Shown here piece by piece: positions 1 through 11,216 of a stretch of 64,000 nt of DNA (the stretch's first letter is position 1; each line of letters opens with the position of its first letter). Both the position numbers and the translations under genes were made by a program. A model generated the notes under the pieces. That model was not told where the DNA came from and did no database searches. It saw only the letters and a list, made by a program, of their open reading frames with translations. This stretch comes from Wolfiporia cocos (taxonomy: Eukaryota; Basidiomycota; Agaricomycetes; Polyporales; Phaeolaceae): contig JACCLO010000005.1 in NCBI GenBank assembly GCA_029448655.1, positions 1,860,001-1,924,000 of the forward strand, read 5' to 3'.

Positions 1-1844
1 AAGTTGCTCTTCTCAATCGTGTCCAAGTCCGTCACGTGAATGACGCCCCTCGGGCCCGACGCCAGGCCCATCATGCTCCAGTTCTTGAGCATCTCGCACC
101 CAATGGCACCTGACCCAACTAGGAACTGGCGGTGATTTGCGATCTTCTCCTGGAATGTCTTCCCAAAGACGGCGATCTGGCCGTCATAGCGCGAGCCGAC
201 GGGCTGGCAATCGGCCTCGGACGGCAGCTCGTCGGGCAGCGACTCGAGCGAGTCAAAGTAGAGGTGCTGCTGCATCGGCGTGAACTTGGCCGAACACGCC
301 TTGAGCACCTCCTGCGCAACAAACCCGCCGATCACTGCCGCGAGTGGCGTGACATCGCCCGTCGCCTGGTAGGACAGCTCGGTGACGACCTTCTCATCAA
401 TATCTGCATCCAGCTTCTTCGCGAGCGCGACCACAGCTGCAGCATCCTCCGCATTGCGCGGGCGCGGGGGACGCTGCTGCTGCGCTTGGAACTCCCAGAG
501 GGCCTGGAAACCTGCGTGAAGGGCCGCGGGGCGGTCGAACTTGGCAAAGTCGGTGATGAAGAACTCGGGAGACTTGAGAGACTCGCGCAGCGATTTCTAT
601 GCCGCGATTAGCAAAGTTTGAGCATCGTGGTGCGAATTAACTCACGAATTCGAGGATCCTGGGCATCTTCACTTGTGTGAAGATACCACCAGTCTTGTAC
701 TCGCCTAAGTTGGACGTGTCGCCGATGGAGAAGGTGTACGGGCCCTTGACAGTGATCTTGCGTGGTTCACAGCCATTAAGCTCCTCCATTCCCTGAACCT
801 CGGTGAACGTCACGAAGTCGCCATCTTCCAGGCCGTGACGAGTCTCTTCCAAGCAAGTGACTACGCCTTCGCCATCCTGTAATGAAGAATTTAGCGCCGT
901 ATTTACGAGACACATGCATCTTGTACGAACTCGGTCAATGGAAGCGATCATGCCGGTGTGTGGCTGTTCACCCGTCGGGTCGACAACCGTGAATTTTGGT
1001 CCGAAGTCATTGAACGCGGATCTGTCAACTTCAATTAGATACACGCACCATGCTTGCTATAAATCAGTAACCGTACCCAAAGAGACCGCGCGTCTCGGCC
1101 GCGATGAAGTGAACGCCGTTGGCATGCGTCCAGTCGTTAATCTCAAGCTGCTTCTGCAGACTCGCGCCACACAGAACAACGACCTAGCAACACAGATCAG
1201 CCAACAGTTGCAGGGTACCATAAAGTGATGTGTTCTCACTTGGAAATCCTTAATCAGGTCTACCGTAATCTCCTTACCGGGCTGCCCCCCAAGATTGCGA
1301 ACAGGAACGTACGCATTGAGCTCCGCCAGCCGCTTCACAGCAGCCTCAGCGCGGGGCTGCCCAATATCCTCCGCACGAAGGAAGAACTGCAATAGACTTG
1401 AATATCAGATCAAATGCAATCTCGAACATACACACTTGGCTGCTGAGGTCCTGCACCTGCACAGGCTCAGGATCGTAGATCGTGACGGATTTAACGCCAG
1501 CCAGAGCGACATTTTTTGCTGTGATCGACGTTAAGGATGCTGAATACAGCATGATCCCGGCCGCACACACCGATTTCAATTCCCAAACCCTTGACGCCGA
1601 CAATGAGGATGTTGGAGGCGGCCATGCGCTTCATAGCTTCATAAATGCGCCTTGTCAGCAAATAGGTTAGTATGCTGATATAGTTCACTAACCCTCATGG
1701 CCAAGCACATAACTGAGGACGCGAAACAAGGTGAGCGAACGCGATCACAAAGCCAGAAAGCACTCACAGTTGACGAGAGTACAGGCCCTCGTCAATCGCG
1801 GCCTCATCAATGTCCATCGCGGATGCGAGGTTTGTGGCAGCCAT
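1..1844 (-). CDS. UBA1: Ubiquitin-activating enzyme E1, N-terminal part (runs off the window)
   Basis: E1 adenylates ubiquitin and passes it to E2 enzymes in cytosol and nucleus. The start is the ATG at 1842-1844; the first residues read [20 protein letters not shown] followed by LYSRQLSYVLG, the usual E1 opening. Next come the inactive adenylation half ([16 protein letters not shown], about 1,620-1,500), the FCCH domain ([20 protein letters not shown], about 880-820) and the start of the second ThiF domain ([20 protein letters not shown] and DLDTIEKSN at the left edge). At least five short introns interrupt the first 1.2 kb. The catalytic cysteine and ubiquitin-fold domain lie outside the window, so integrity cannot be judged. 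The first nucleotide loop reads GVKGLG where GLGGLG is usual, which is normal for the inactive half. Family identity is clear. Confidence 0.96.
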
Positions 1845-2292
1845 ATCCGTATTCAGCAGTTACTGGCAGATAGTCGTGATGAGAGATGAGTAGAGATACA
1901 ATGAGGGCTGAGTGGATCGCAGCAGGACGCGCGCTCTAGGCGCCTAAATGACGCGTCGTGACCAAGCGAGCGCTCGGCGACCCTCCCTATAGATGGAAAT
2001 TACCGAGCATTGTACAGGCTCCTCAGAAATGTAGGGAAGGTATGTTATGTAGATGATTTATTTTCGAGGTTTTGTGTGTCCTGGTAGAGCGTAATTTCTG
2101 AACTTCATCCTACGTAGCGCGTCCTCCCCACGGTGCAAATCAATTCCTGCCACGGCGACGCGCATGTAAAGTGTTAAGTCATAGGATAGAAAGGCAGAGA
2201 TATGTAGTAAACCTGTCGCTTTGTATGGAGTTGAATCCATAAAGGGATGATACTAGCCATTGAGTATTTGGATACTGAAGTACTGACCCGCG

Positions 2293-2333
2293 AAACGCGT
2301 CCACGTGACGAGTATACTCGTCGAGACGCGTTT
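2293..2333. promoter_or_regulatory. Nested palindrome with two MCB-type ACGCGT boxes
   Basis: A perfect 14-bp palindrome (ACGAGTATACTCGT, 2308-2321) is flanked by inverted AAACGCGTC (2293-2301) and GACGCGTTT (2325-2333) arms; a CACGTG E-box lies between. ACGCGT is the known MBF (Mbp1/Swi6) site of fungi. It sits about 450 bp upstream of the UBA1 start. The regulatory role is inferred. Confidence 0.35.
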
Positions 2334-2402
2334 GAATCGACGCGCCTGCCCTGCCCACACCTGCATTCTTATACGCCAACAGTGGTTAAGTTATCAAGAC
2401 CG

Positions 2403-2432
2403 AACAGTTCCACAATAAACAGTTCCACAATA
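2403..2432. repeat. 15-bp tandem duplication
   Basis: Two adjacent identical copies of AACAGTTCCACAATA. No function is apparent. Confidence 0.8.
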
Positions 2433-3402
2433 AACAAAAGGCATCCAACAAGTCGACTGATAGCTGTGCTTGGTGTTCAGATAATCGGAATCAGGTATGG
2501 AGTCCAGGAAAATGCAGTCTTCCGGTGCTGGTTGGGCTGTAGTACATGCATAAGTACCTGAATTCTTCCCTAAATCATTGTGCTAAGTGCGTTGAGCTAT
2601 AACTCATTTGTCGGGTCGTACTCATATGCCTGCGAGTCAGATGCCCTTGTACTTTGGCTGTAAGATTGCATCATCTGGAGTCAGCCGCTGAGACAAGAAC
2701 TCACAATGTTGATGTAAGTGCAGAACATTGAGGCTTGCGGCGTACGAGGATGGCGCGCACCCAGCTGCGTTTCCCACTGTACATTTTATACGTCTTGGCC
2801 AGCTACTTGCTTCGTGGGGCATATTCAGCTTTCGCTTGGAACGTCCCGAGCAGACAGCATTCATGCATTATAACTGCGCTCGACTGTACGGTGTGTTAAG
2901 GCGCGTGCGCCACACGTGTCTTGTATCATTGTGGCATTCTATGCCGTTCATTTTGTACAAATAATCAAATACACACAAGCAATCAGTTTATGTAATATCA
3001 GCATTCTCTCGCGATGAATCCACAGAGATATAAGAGCAGTATCCGCCGAGTTCGTCTCAAGTCTCAAGCAGCCCATGCGCAAGACGATGATGATTAATGA
3101 GTACTTGAGTACTGAGTAGCGTGTGGCACGCACGCTTGGCGTAGCGCGTACTGATGTGGCACGCCTAGCACTTATGTCGTTCAGCCGGCATCGCAATGAA
3201 AGTTTAGGGACTTCACTTCGGATCCCGTTTGATAATCCGCGTTCATAAGACATCCATTTTCGGGCACAGTTTTTGGAGAATCTTTAAGTTGTGATAGGAT
3301 GTATAATTGCAATAGTATGTCATCGCCAGGGCGGCTAGCAACACATCGGTGCTACTAACTAGCACCGTACTCATGAGCTTCTTCCTAGTCATTCAACTCA
3401 AC

Positions 3403-5272
3403 CTATGGCCAATACACATCCTCGTCCCTGCTAAACCTCATGCGCTTCTTGCGATCATTTGAGGCGTCCCCCTGTACGCCATGCGTGACGCGCATGTGGC
3501 GTTTGAGCAGGTCCTGACGCACGAAGCTCCGCTCCTGGTACGGCGCGCAGATCGGGCACGAGAATGGCTTGTGTCCGCCGTGACTCGACTCGTGGCGCTT
3601 GCACTCATTCTTGCGTAAAAACCGCATGCCACTATGCGGCAGCCAGTTCATTGTCAGTGCCAGGCGCTTGAAGTGCAAGTAGAAAGACAAACCAAACATT
3701 GCACTGGAACGGCCGATGCTCGACGTGAGACCCAACATGTACGAGAATATGGTCCCGCCGTTTGTTCCTCTGCGAGCAGCCGTTAACGTAGCACCGATAA
3801 TCGTCGAGGAGCTCCCCGCGCTGCGAGAGCCGCCCTGCGTATGCCTGTAGCCATGTCTTGTCGATATCCAGCCCGGGATTGCGCCTGCGGAAGTCCTCTG
3901 CGCGCCGGCGTAGGTCCTCGAGCTCGATGCCTAAGTGAGCGTTCAGGACGGGGCTCTGGTGCCGGACGATGACAGGCGGAGGATCGAGCACGGGGAATGG
4001 CGGCTGTTCAGCCGGGGGCGCAAACACATCCACCAGAGGCGCCTGATCTAGCTTGGGCACCATAAGGAGATTGGGTATCACGAACGAGATAGGCTGTTCT
4101 ATCGCCATTGGAGGCGCGCTGGGTGGCATAGGAGGCTGAGTCGAGAGGTTCTGCGAGAACAAGAACGGGTCAGGTCGCCGCGGCGGCGGAGTGGAATGCT
4201 GCTCCAGGACGGCTTCCAGCTGCTGAACGTCTTCTTCGCGCTTTGAGGCAGACAAAACAGAGACAATCACGTTGATGGCATCGTCAGGAAATTGAGCTTC
4301 CGTGGCGGACGTGTGCTGGGTATCATCACAGATATCAAAGTCTGGAGACAAAGACAGCAATAGCCTTCCGAGTTCGCCTGGCTCTGGCGATTTTGCCTTG
4401 ACATTGGGTTCGTCGCCCATCACATCAGCAGGGTTGACACCAAAAGTGGGGAGTTCGCACATCGCTGTGGCTTCGCGCATGTTGATGTCCGCAAAGATCC
4501 CGACCAGAGGTTCAGACGTTCCATCAGAACGCAGTGGGGGAGAATAAATGTCAAGCAAGGCACGAAGTGGGTCCTGCGCAAGGCTGATGTCCATAACACT
4601 TAAGGAGCTGTCATCAGTGCTGTTGCCGTACGAGAGAGATGGTACAGAGGAAGAGGCAGAGGGCGCATGCGCGGTGAAGTCACTAATAGGACACTCAGAG
4701 TAGGCAGCAGTATTGTCAGCAATGAAGGGAGGATCCTTGTCATGGTGAATTTGCCTGCTGAGATCGTCACCAGCACCTGCAGCCGGAGACGAGTCGGCAT
4801 AGCATATGTCTTGAATACCGATATCTTGCTGCGGAGTATATATTTCCCTAGTCCCTAATGCTCTCGGAGTATTCGTGTCGAATTGTTGAGACACGAACGC
4901 AGGAGCGACAGGTTCGTTAGTGCTATCATACAAAATGCCTAGTCCAGCAAGAGGAGGCTGAATGACCCCCAGGAAGTGTGCTTGATGACGTTGTAATCCA
5001 TCTACCTGTGGCGGATGGCGCGATATATAAGCGTTAGACTGGAAGTCCGGGTTCACACTGGCCCGTGTAGGCAGCAGGGGAACTCGCAGCTCGAGCGTCG
5101 GAGTCAGATTTGCGGAATGAGGATATGCAGCCAGCGGATAATTGTGTTGAATGGCTGGACCAAGATGTGGGTGCGTCGCCTGCGCCGCGATGTGTGGTAG
5201 TAAGGAGTGGGATGCAATAGTGTTTGCAAAGTCTGTGTCGCTGACAAAGCTATGGTCGTAAGCACGTTTCAT
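3403..5272 (-). CDS. C2H2 zinc-finger protein, putative transcription factor
   Basis: Two exons (5272-3693 and 3631-3403) with a 61-bp intron whose removal completes the second finger. The first roughly 480 residues are low-complexity and rich in Pro, Ser and acidic residues, consistent with a regulatory or activation region. Three C2H2 fingers end the protein: CYVNGC with HVGSH; CNVCGMRFLRKNECKRHESS with its final H; and CPICAPYQ with HMRVTH. Finger spacings fit DNA-binding fingers. The C-terminus is short and basic, then acidic (RKKRMRFSRDEDVYWP). The start is the first ATG (MKRAYDHSF) of the long frame. I do not recognise an ortholog, and targets are unknown. Confidence 0.85.
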
Positions 5273-5493
5273 GGTCGTAATGTTCGTAATAATATCAAGA
5301 AATAGATTGTGTCCTGTTAAATAGGCTGTTCATTAAAGAGTGCTGATACGGTATGAAGGAAAGAGGACAGAGAATGAACTTGAACTCAGCGGCGTCGAAC
5401 TTGACGTCGTCCACGTGATTGCGACCGGCGCGATCGAGTGATCGAGAACCTCCTGTTCCTGTCGAATTGGGAACTCAACGCCAGGACGTAACG

Positions 5494-6696
5494 ATGCTTC
5501 CACTCGGCTGTCACCAGCTGCCTAGGGTGTATCTTGTCTCTCAACCTCTTCGTACTGCCGGTCTCCGCCTATACTCTCACACCGCTGAGAAGGCCTCCAG
5601 GAAGCGCATTCGGCCACTCGTCTACAGCGCGTTCGTGACTGGTGCTGTCTCAGCCACGTATTTACTCTGGCCAAACGAGTCACGCTCTGCGCCCACCTAC
5701 AGCAATGAACTGCTCTCACCAACACATTTCACACCGGCTACGCTAGTTGCCAGCGAGCCATGTACCGATTCCGAGACCCGCCTGCTCACCCTGGCCGTGC
5801 CACCATACTTGCTTCCCTCTCGGGAAGAGTTGATGTTCAATCCCATCTGGTCCATCTTTGTGAAGGACGATGATATCCAGGTCGAGAGGCCGTATACACC
5901 GCTTGAGGGCATCGACGACGAAGGCAGAATGAAGTTCTGGATCAAGAAGTATCCAAAAGGTGAGGTTGGGCGGTGGCTGCATTCCAAGAAAGTCGGCGAC
6001 AAAATCGAGATAAGAGGACCATTGAAGACATGGCCCTGGCAAGACGGCAAGTGGGATGAGGTTGTTATGGTATGTTCTCCATCTGCTGGCCCCTACGGAT
6101 TGTTTCAACGCATGGTGACCTAAAGATTTCAGGAGGAAGCGGGATTACGCCGTTCTACCAGTTGCTGCACCATACTATTCTCCAGAACCCATCCCGGTAT
6201 CTGAACACACGGTTCACTTTGCTGCATGCATCGCGTCGACCTCTAGAGCTGCCTCCACCGCAGATGCTTGCACCTCTTTTGAGTAGCGCACAGGAACATC
6301 CGGAACGTCTCAACGTAGTACTCCATGTGGACACGCTTGAGGGACCCGAGCACCCACTTGTTGCTTCTTCCGTTCTCCGCGTCGGCAGAATCAACCAGCG
6401 CGCCATCGAGAGCGCTCTCGAAGTAGATAAGCGCAAAGAGTCGTGGTGGCGCTCTCTTCTACCTATCGGCGCGAAGGCGGGTCCGGAGCGCCAAGAAAGC
6501 AAGAGGATTTACCTTGTTTGTGGACCGGAGCCGTAAGTGCAGTGCAAGGTAACGCGAGAGTCGTCATCGCTGACTACATCCGTCTAGTATGGTCGCTGCT
6601 ATTGCTGGTCCCTTTGGCCGAAATTTCTCTCAGGGCGTGGTCGGTGGGATCTTGGGGTCGATGGGATGCACGAAAGACCAGGTTTACAAGTTATGA
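5494..6696 (+). CDS. Mitochondrial FAD/NAD(P)H oxidoreductase (cytochrome b5 reductase / Cyc2-like)
   Basis: Three exons: 5494-6069, 6126-6532, 6588-6696. An N-terminal basic presequence (MLPLGCHQLPRVYLVSQPLR) is followed by one hydrophobic segment (PLVYSAFVTGAVSATYLLWP), as in inner-membrane-anchored mitochondrial reductases. The FAD motif RPYTPLEG, nucleotide motif GGSGITPFYQ and CGPEPM loop are present, and the protein ends in VYKL like b5 reductases (VFKF). An upstream in-frame ATG at 5419 would add 25 residues but would hide the presequence, so the second Met was chosen. The family transfers electrons from NAD(P)H through FAD to haem proteins. The anchored layout also fits yeast Cyc2, which acts on cytochrome c maturation; the sequence alone does not separate the two. 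Confidence 0.88.
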
Positions 6697-7044
6697 TGTC
6701 ATCCGAGCGCTGCTTCGTCGTGCAATATCGATGCGGTCTTCTTCCCTCCTCATGTAACTCGCCCTGCATCCAATTGTTGCGTATGCCAGAGTCTACGAGC
6801 AGATACAATGACAAAGCTGCTGACCGGGCATCCTCATTCCGCAAGACAGTGTGACCAATCGCGATGACGTGACATTACAACAGTGTGACCCCATGCTGAC
6901 TCCGATTGACTTGCCTTTTCAGTGACAATCCTGCGTAAGCAGAGCCCTCGTCAAATTACACGCCTTTGCAATTGGCCTGCATAAAACCCCCAACAGTCGG
7001 GCTCCCCAATCCCCCGTACGCCCTCCGCCTCCATCCCACCAAAA
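6697..7044. promoter_or_regulatory. Intergenic region upstream of DRE2
   Basis: About 350 bp between two co-oriented genes. The phrase ACAGTGTGACC occurs twice (around 6845 and 6880), flanking a TGACGTGA site that resembles a CRE/ATF element. Promoter function is inferred from position only. Confidence 0.35.
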
Positions 7045-8116
7045 ATGGCACCCACCGCGATCTACGCAACCCCCGTAGTGCCCCAGGACCAGCAGAAGAT
7101 CGTCGTAGCGGTCCCGGTGAAGGGACCGGCGCTTGCCATCGGCTCGCCTGCGACGGCGGAGGATGGGCGGTACCAGTCGCTCATTACGAGCCTTCAAGAG
7201 ACGCGGCAGGTGGACAGACATATGGTGGATAGGCTATTGGACGACGGTGCGTGCATCCTGCTGTTAGATGTCCTTTGCGCAGCTGACATATCCCGGCACT
7301 GCGATTGGCAGCCGTGACGCTGACGCCCTCCAGCTTCTCCTCCGTCTATGTCGCCCTGTCCGCACCGGAATATGATGCGCTCGCACCGAGGTTGTCGAAC
7401 CTCCTCTCGCAGTTGCTCTCCGGGCTGGAGCCCCTGGGCACGCTGCACATCCTCCACCTCGACTCCGCCCTCCCCAACCTCCCTTCTGAACTCACCCTCG
7501 CTGGCTACAAAGTACTCTCCTTGACGGCCACAGACGGCATCATCGCACAGAAGCCCGCACACGCAACGAGCGTGCCCCTCAAGTCAGCACCTGCCGCCGC
7601 CCTTCCGCTCCGTCGGAAGGCCGACCCAGAGCGTAAGGCGTCGAAGAAGGCCTTGTGGACGCTGAACGCACCCTCGACGCCGACGATCGATGCAGAGAGC
7701 CTGCTGACCGATGCCGACCGCGAGCGGCCGACGACATGTGAGCCTGTATCCTCGGGGGCTCCTCGGAAGAAGAAGGCGTGCAAGAACTGCACATGTGGAC
7801 TGGCTGAGCTCGAGGCGGATGAGCTTGCGAAGAGCAAGGTCGTTCTTCTAGACGGCGCGGAGAGCGGACAGACGATGGAGGTCTCGCAGGGCGAGAAGGA
7901 CAGACTGGTCGCTGCTGCTGCTTCCGCACCGAAGGCGACGAGTAGCTGCGGGAACTGCTACTTGGGAGATGCATTCCGATGCTCGAGCTGTCCCTACCGC
8001 GGTAGGTTGCTGCGTCAGTCACTCCATCTGCACGAGCTCACTATGCATTTGTAGGCCTGCCTGCATTCAAGCCAGGAGAGAAGGTCGAGATTGATCTCGG
8101 AATGGACGACATTTAA
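7045..8116 (+). CDS. DRE2: Fe-S cluster assembly protein Dre2 (anamorsin/CIAPIN1)
   Basis: Dre2 accepts electrons from the diflavin reductase Tah18 and supports cytosolic Fe-S protein assembly. Three exons: 7045-7246, 7312-8001, 8055-8116. The N-terminal part is a degenerate methyltransferase-like domain ([32 protein letters not shown]). The C-terminus carries both CIAPIN1 cysteine clusters: [13 protein letters not shown], and [19 protein letters not shown] split by the last intron, then [19 protein letters not shown]. All eight conserved cysteines appear present. The start context is AAAAATGGCA. It lies head-to-tail with the flavin reductase upstream and BCD1 downstream. Confidence 0.96.
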
Positions 8117-8424
8117 GCTTTCGCCACTCGGAGGGCTTTGATTGTTTATCACCTTGTAGATTGCTACTGTATATCACCTTCAAATAGTTAGTTCTTGTGT
8201 TGTTGTATAGCCTTCTCATCCCCTACTAATACTTGACTTACCCGCGAGACGCAAATGCCTGAAAGTCGACGCGCTTGTGGCGAAGGTGGAGTGCGGATGT
8301 CCGGGCCGGAGTATTTCTGCGGCGCGACGCAATATGCAAGCACGTGGCCCTTTTTACTTTGGTCGAAAAGATGCGCGGATTGTTTCAGACTAGACTTTCA
8401 GCTGGTGGTCTCAAAAGTGCGAAC
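8117..8424. other. Intergenic region DRE2 to BCD1
   Basis: About 310 bp holding the DRE2 3' region and the BCD1 5' region. An in-frame ATG at 8275 would extend BCD1 by 50 residues of unlike composition. Nothing else is seen. Confidence 0.5.
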
Positions 8425-9952
8425 ATGGCCGACGACTTAAACTCCTCTACGCAGCCGGAGGCTTCCACCAGCACGGGCATGAAATCGCCCCAGTCTCCTC
8501 TCTGCGCGATCTGCTCAAAACCCTCCGTCTACACATGCCCCCGCTGCTCCATCCGGACATGTTCACTCTCCTGCTCGACGGCACACAAAACCCTAGGCGA
8601 CGGCTGCTCTGGCGTGCGTGACAAAGCCGCATACGTGCCTATGAACAACTATGGCTATATGGCGCTCATGAGCGATTACACGTTCCTCGAGGACGTGGGC
8701 CGGAAAGCCAGCGACTGGGGACGCGAGATTGTGCAGGGTGGGTACATGGCCGGCCAGGACGGTGCACGAGGACGAGTTGCTGTGGGCATGCGGGGACGTG
8801 GCCGAGGAAGAGGACGTGGCCGAGGCGGCCAGGACCACGGGAAGACGAGGTCCAAGCGGGATGTGCTGAAGATGCAGCTCGACTTCCGGGGCATTGAGAT
8901 GGAGCTGCTGCCGAACGGGATGGAGCGGCGAATACTCAACCAGTCTACCTGGGATTTCAAGTACGCAGTAGCCTTCCATTGTATCTACCTACTAAGAAAT
9001 CACATAATGGCGTGCGCCCGTGTCTTGCAGAAATAAGACTGCACTCCTCACCGTTGAGCTCAAATTCCACCCTCCCCCAGACTCTCTAGCGCCATCGTCC
9101 AGTTCGAAGGAACAGCCTTTCTCGCTCCTCACACACCGGAACACCTTTGAGAAGCCTCTTCTTGCTATCATGCGGGCACAAGTGAACGAGCGGAACAAGT
9201 CTAAGAAGAGCGACCCTTTGCCTGAGTGGATAAAGCCCCTCATATTCCCCGATCCGGACGTGCCAGATTCCTTCACTCCACCAATATGCGTGATGCGCAC
9301 GTCGCTTGACCCGCTTGTGTCCTTGACCTCGCAATCAAGTCTAGCTGGTCCGCGTCCGGGGCGTCTGGTGTGCGAAGGGTTTTACAAGCTCGACCAAAGC
9401 CAGTCGTTAGGCGAACTCTTGAAGAACAAGAACTTTGTTGAGTTTCCAACTATTGAGATATGGGAAGATGGCGCATTCCATGGCACTATTGTAGACAACC
9501 AAGGAACAGTTCTTCGTGACACGGAGGAGGGACCGCAACCAAAGCGACGAAAGCTGAACCCGAAGGAGGGAAGGAAGACAATCGCTGGTCTTCTTGGCGG
9601 CTACGGAAGTGAAGATGAGGGCGAAGAGACAGAAGAGCATAATGTACTTGACATGCTGGGTGGATATGCTGGCAGTGATGTCGAGGAAGCCGAAGGAACC
9701 CGCGAAGGATTAGAAGATAATAGCCATGCAGACGCAGTGGAGGAACTCGACGACGGCTTGGGAGACGAAGATGCAGAGGGGGAGACGGATGATGAGGCAG
9801 TAGCAAGCCCGGAGGACTTAGCGAAGCTGCTCGAGCAACTTCGTCAGGAGGGTGCTCTGAGAGATCCTTCTGCCGACGTTCGATTGGCCGTATTCATGGA
9901 CGTCGAAGACGAGCGCGTGGATTGGGGCGAGTCCGGAGACGAAGAGGAGTAG
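8425..9952 (+). CDS. BCD1: Box C/D snoRNP assembly protein BCD1 (zf-HIT)
   Basis: BCD1/ZNHIT6 is a nuclear factor required for box C/D snoRNP assembly. Two exons: 8425-8960 and 9031-9952. A zf-HIT finger near the N-terminus (CAICSKPSVYTCPRCSIRTC, then SLSCSTAHKTLGDGC) supplies the Cys/His ligands. It is followed by the BCD1 core (NNYGYMALMSDYTFLEDVGR and FRGIEMELLPNGMERR). An uninterrupted RG run (RGRGRGRGRGRGG) sits between them. The C-terminal third is very acidic with two LGGY repeats. ATG 8425 has a good context (AACATGGCC) and directly precedes the conserved part. It is convergent with MED18, only 59 bp apart, so the 3' UTRs probably overlap. Confidence 0.92.
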
Positions 9953-10011
9953 CCATTTGTGAGCATCAGTCCGAACATTGCATGGAGGTTGTCCTTGATT
10001 GAGTCCAGATA

Positions 10012-10836
10012 TCAGACATCCTGGCGCCTGAGATCGAGCAGGCCCTTCATGAAAAGCTGCACTTCCAGGACGGCGTCGATGTAGATATCAAGCTTGGTTT
10101 CTTGAGTATTGACTGGTGCGGCCGTCTTCACCTCAACTTCCCAAAGCGTGTCTGTATGCGCGGGAATGGGCTTTTGTGTCTTAGAGTCAATCTGGTCAAG
10201 TCATGATTAGTCGGATGAAGCGTAAGAATATGTGAATGCATCGAACCTGCTCCTGCTGGAACATCTGGATGACCAACGCTCCCCGTCTGAATAGGTAGCC
10301 TCGCTTATATATCTGTGAGCGCCGACTGTATGATGCGTGAGCACATTGTGGTCTTGCATGAACAAAATGCATACATACACATAGCCGAGAGCAGACGCAA
10401 AGTCGAGCGCGTTGCCGACAACCTGACAGGTCGCCCACGGCCTGACAGTGGCCTGAGGGTGCATACGGACAGATTCTGGCTTCAGATACGAATACAGCAC
10501 CCTGAGCCATTCCTTGAGCCTTCTTCAATCGAATGAACCAGTATTGCGACATACCATTTTGCGTCCGGCTCGAGCAGCTCCTTGCGTGCCCTAAGCAGTA
10601 CGGGTTCCTGGCCAGGATCGCGTTGGGGCTGAGCGTCGAAAGGTTCAAATACGAGTTCGCGCGTATGCATCTGATGTGCAGACTCGCTATGGAGCGTTAT
10701 ACGGTTGAGGATTGCTGCAGAGTTCGCCGTGTCATGGTGAGTACAAATCTGTAGCATCGCAAGTGGCCATCTCACCTGGAAGGTCCTGCGCGAAGAACTC
10801 GCCAAAGAGTGCAACCTCGTAGAAATGTGCAGACAT
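10012..10836 (-). CDS. MED18: Mediator complex subunit 18
   Basis: Med18 belongs to the Mediator head module and contacts RNA polymerase II. Five exons: 10836-10776, 10714-10555, 10501-10379, 10325-10247, 10191-10012; four introns of 53-61 bp. The spliced protein opens MSAHFYEVALFGEFFAQDLP, continues with AILNRITLHSES and VLYSYLKPESVRMHP, and ends LEVQLFMKGLLDLRRQDV. Each junction restores one frame, which supports the model. At about 200 residues it has normal length. Close agreement with remembered basidiomycete Med18 proteins is the basis of the name. Confidence 0.9.
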
Positions 10837-11216
10837 TATTGTAAGTTACTGAATATCCGGGATGTGGCCGGGAGCACGAAGCTGGTGGTGGCGACCGTGG
10901 CGGTCGTGAACATAACGCGTCAAGCTACCGACACGCGTGATCGCGCGTCGAATCACTCATGATCACTGCACTGGATCCAGCTTACGGAGTGAAATCAATA
11001 TTGTGAAAAAAACACGTTCAAAGACCCTGCATAACAGCACCGCAGCGACACGACCATGCTTCATATACCATACGTACTATAGCGGACATCTTCGACATAT
11101 GACGACGAGAGCATACAACGAGTGAATCAGATATAAACCGCCAGAAGAAGGAAAGGCCCAACGTCATCACGAGAGCTGTAGACGTATGGACGACAGGCGA
11201 GCACAAATAAACATCG
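10837..11216. promoter_or_regulatory. Intergenic region upstream of MED18, ACGCGT sites
   Basis: About 380 bp. Two ACGCGT boxes lie at roughly 10915 and 10932, followed by GATCGCGCGTCG. A run GTGAAAAAAACACGTT is at about 11000. MCB-type control of MED18 is possible but inferred. Confidence 0.3.

Larger units (their letters stand above)
1845..3402. other. Intergenic region between UBA1 and a zinc-finger gene
   Basis: About 1.56 kb without a convincing gene. It contains the UBA1 promoter side, a palindrome at 2293-2333, and a perfect 15-bp tandem duplication at 2403-2432. Short open frames on both strands overlap one another and show no family motif or splice pattern. Confidence 0.6.
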
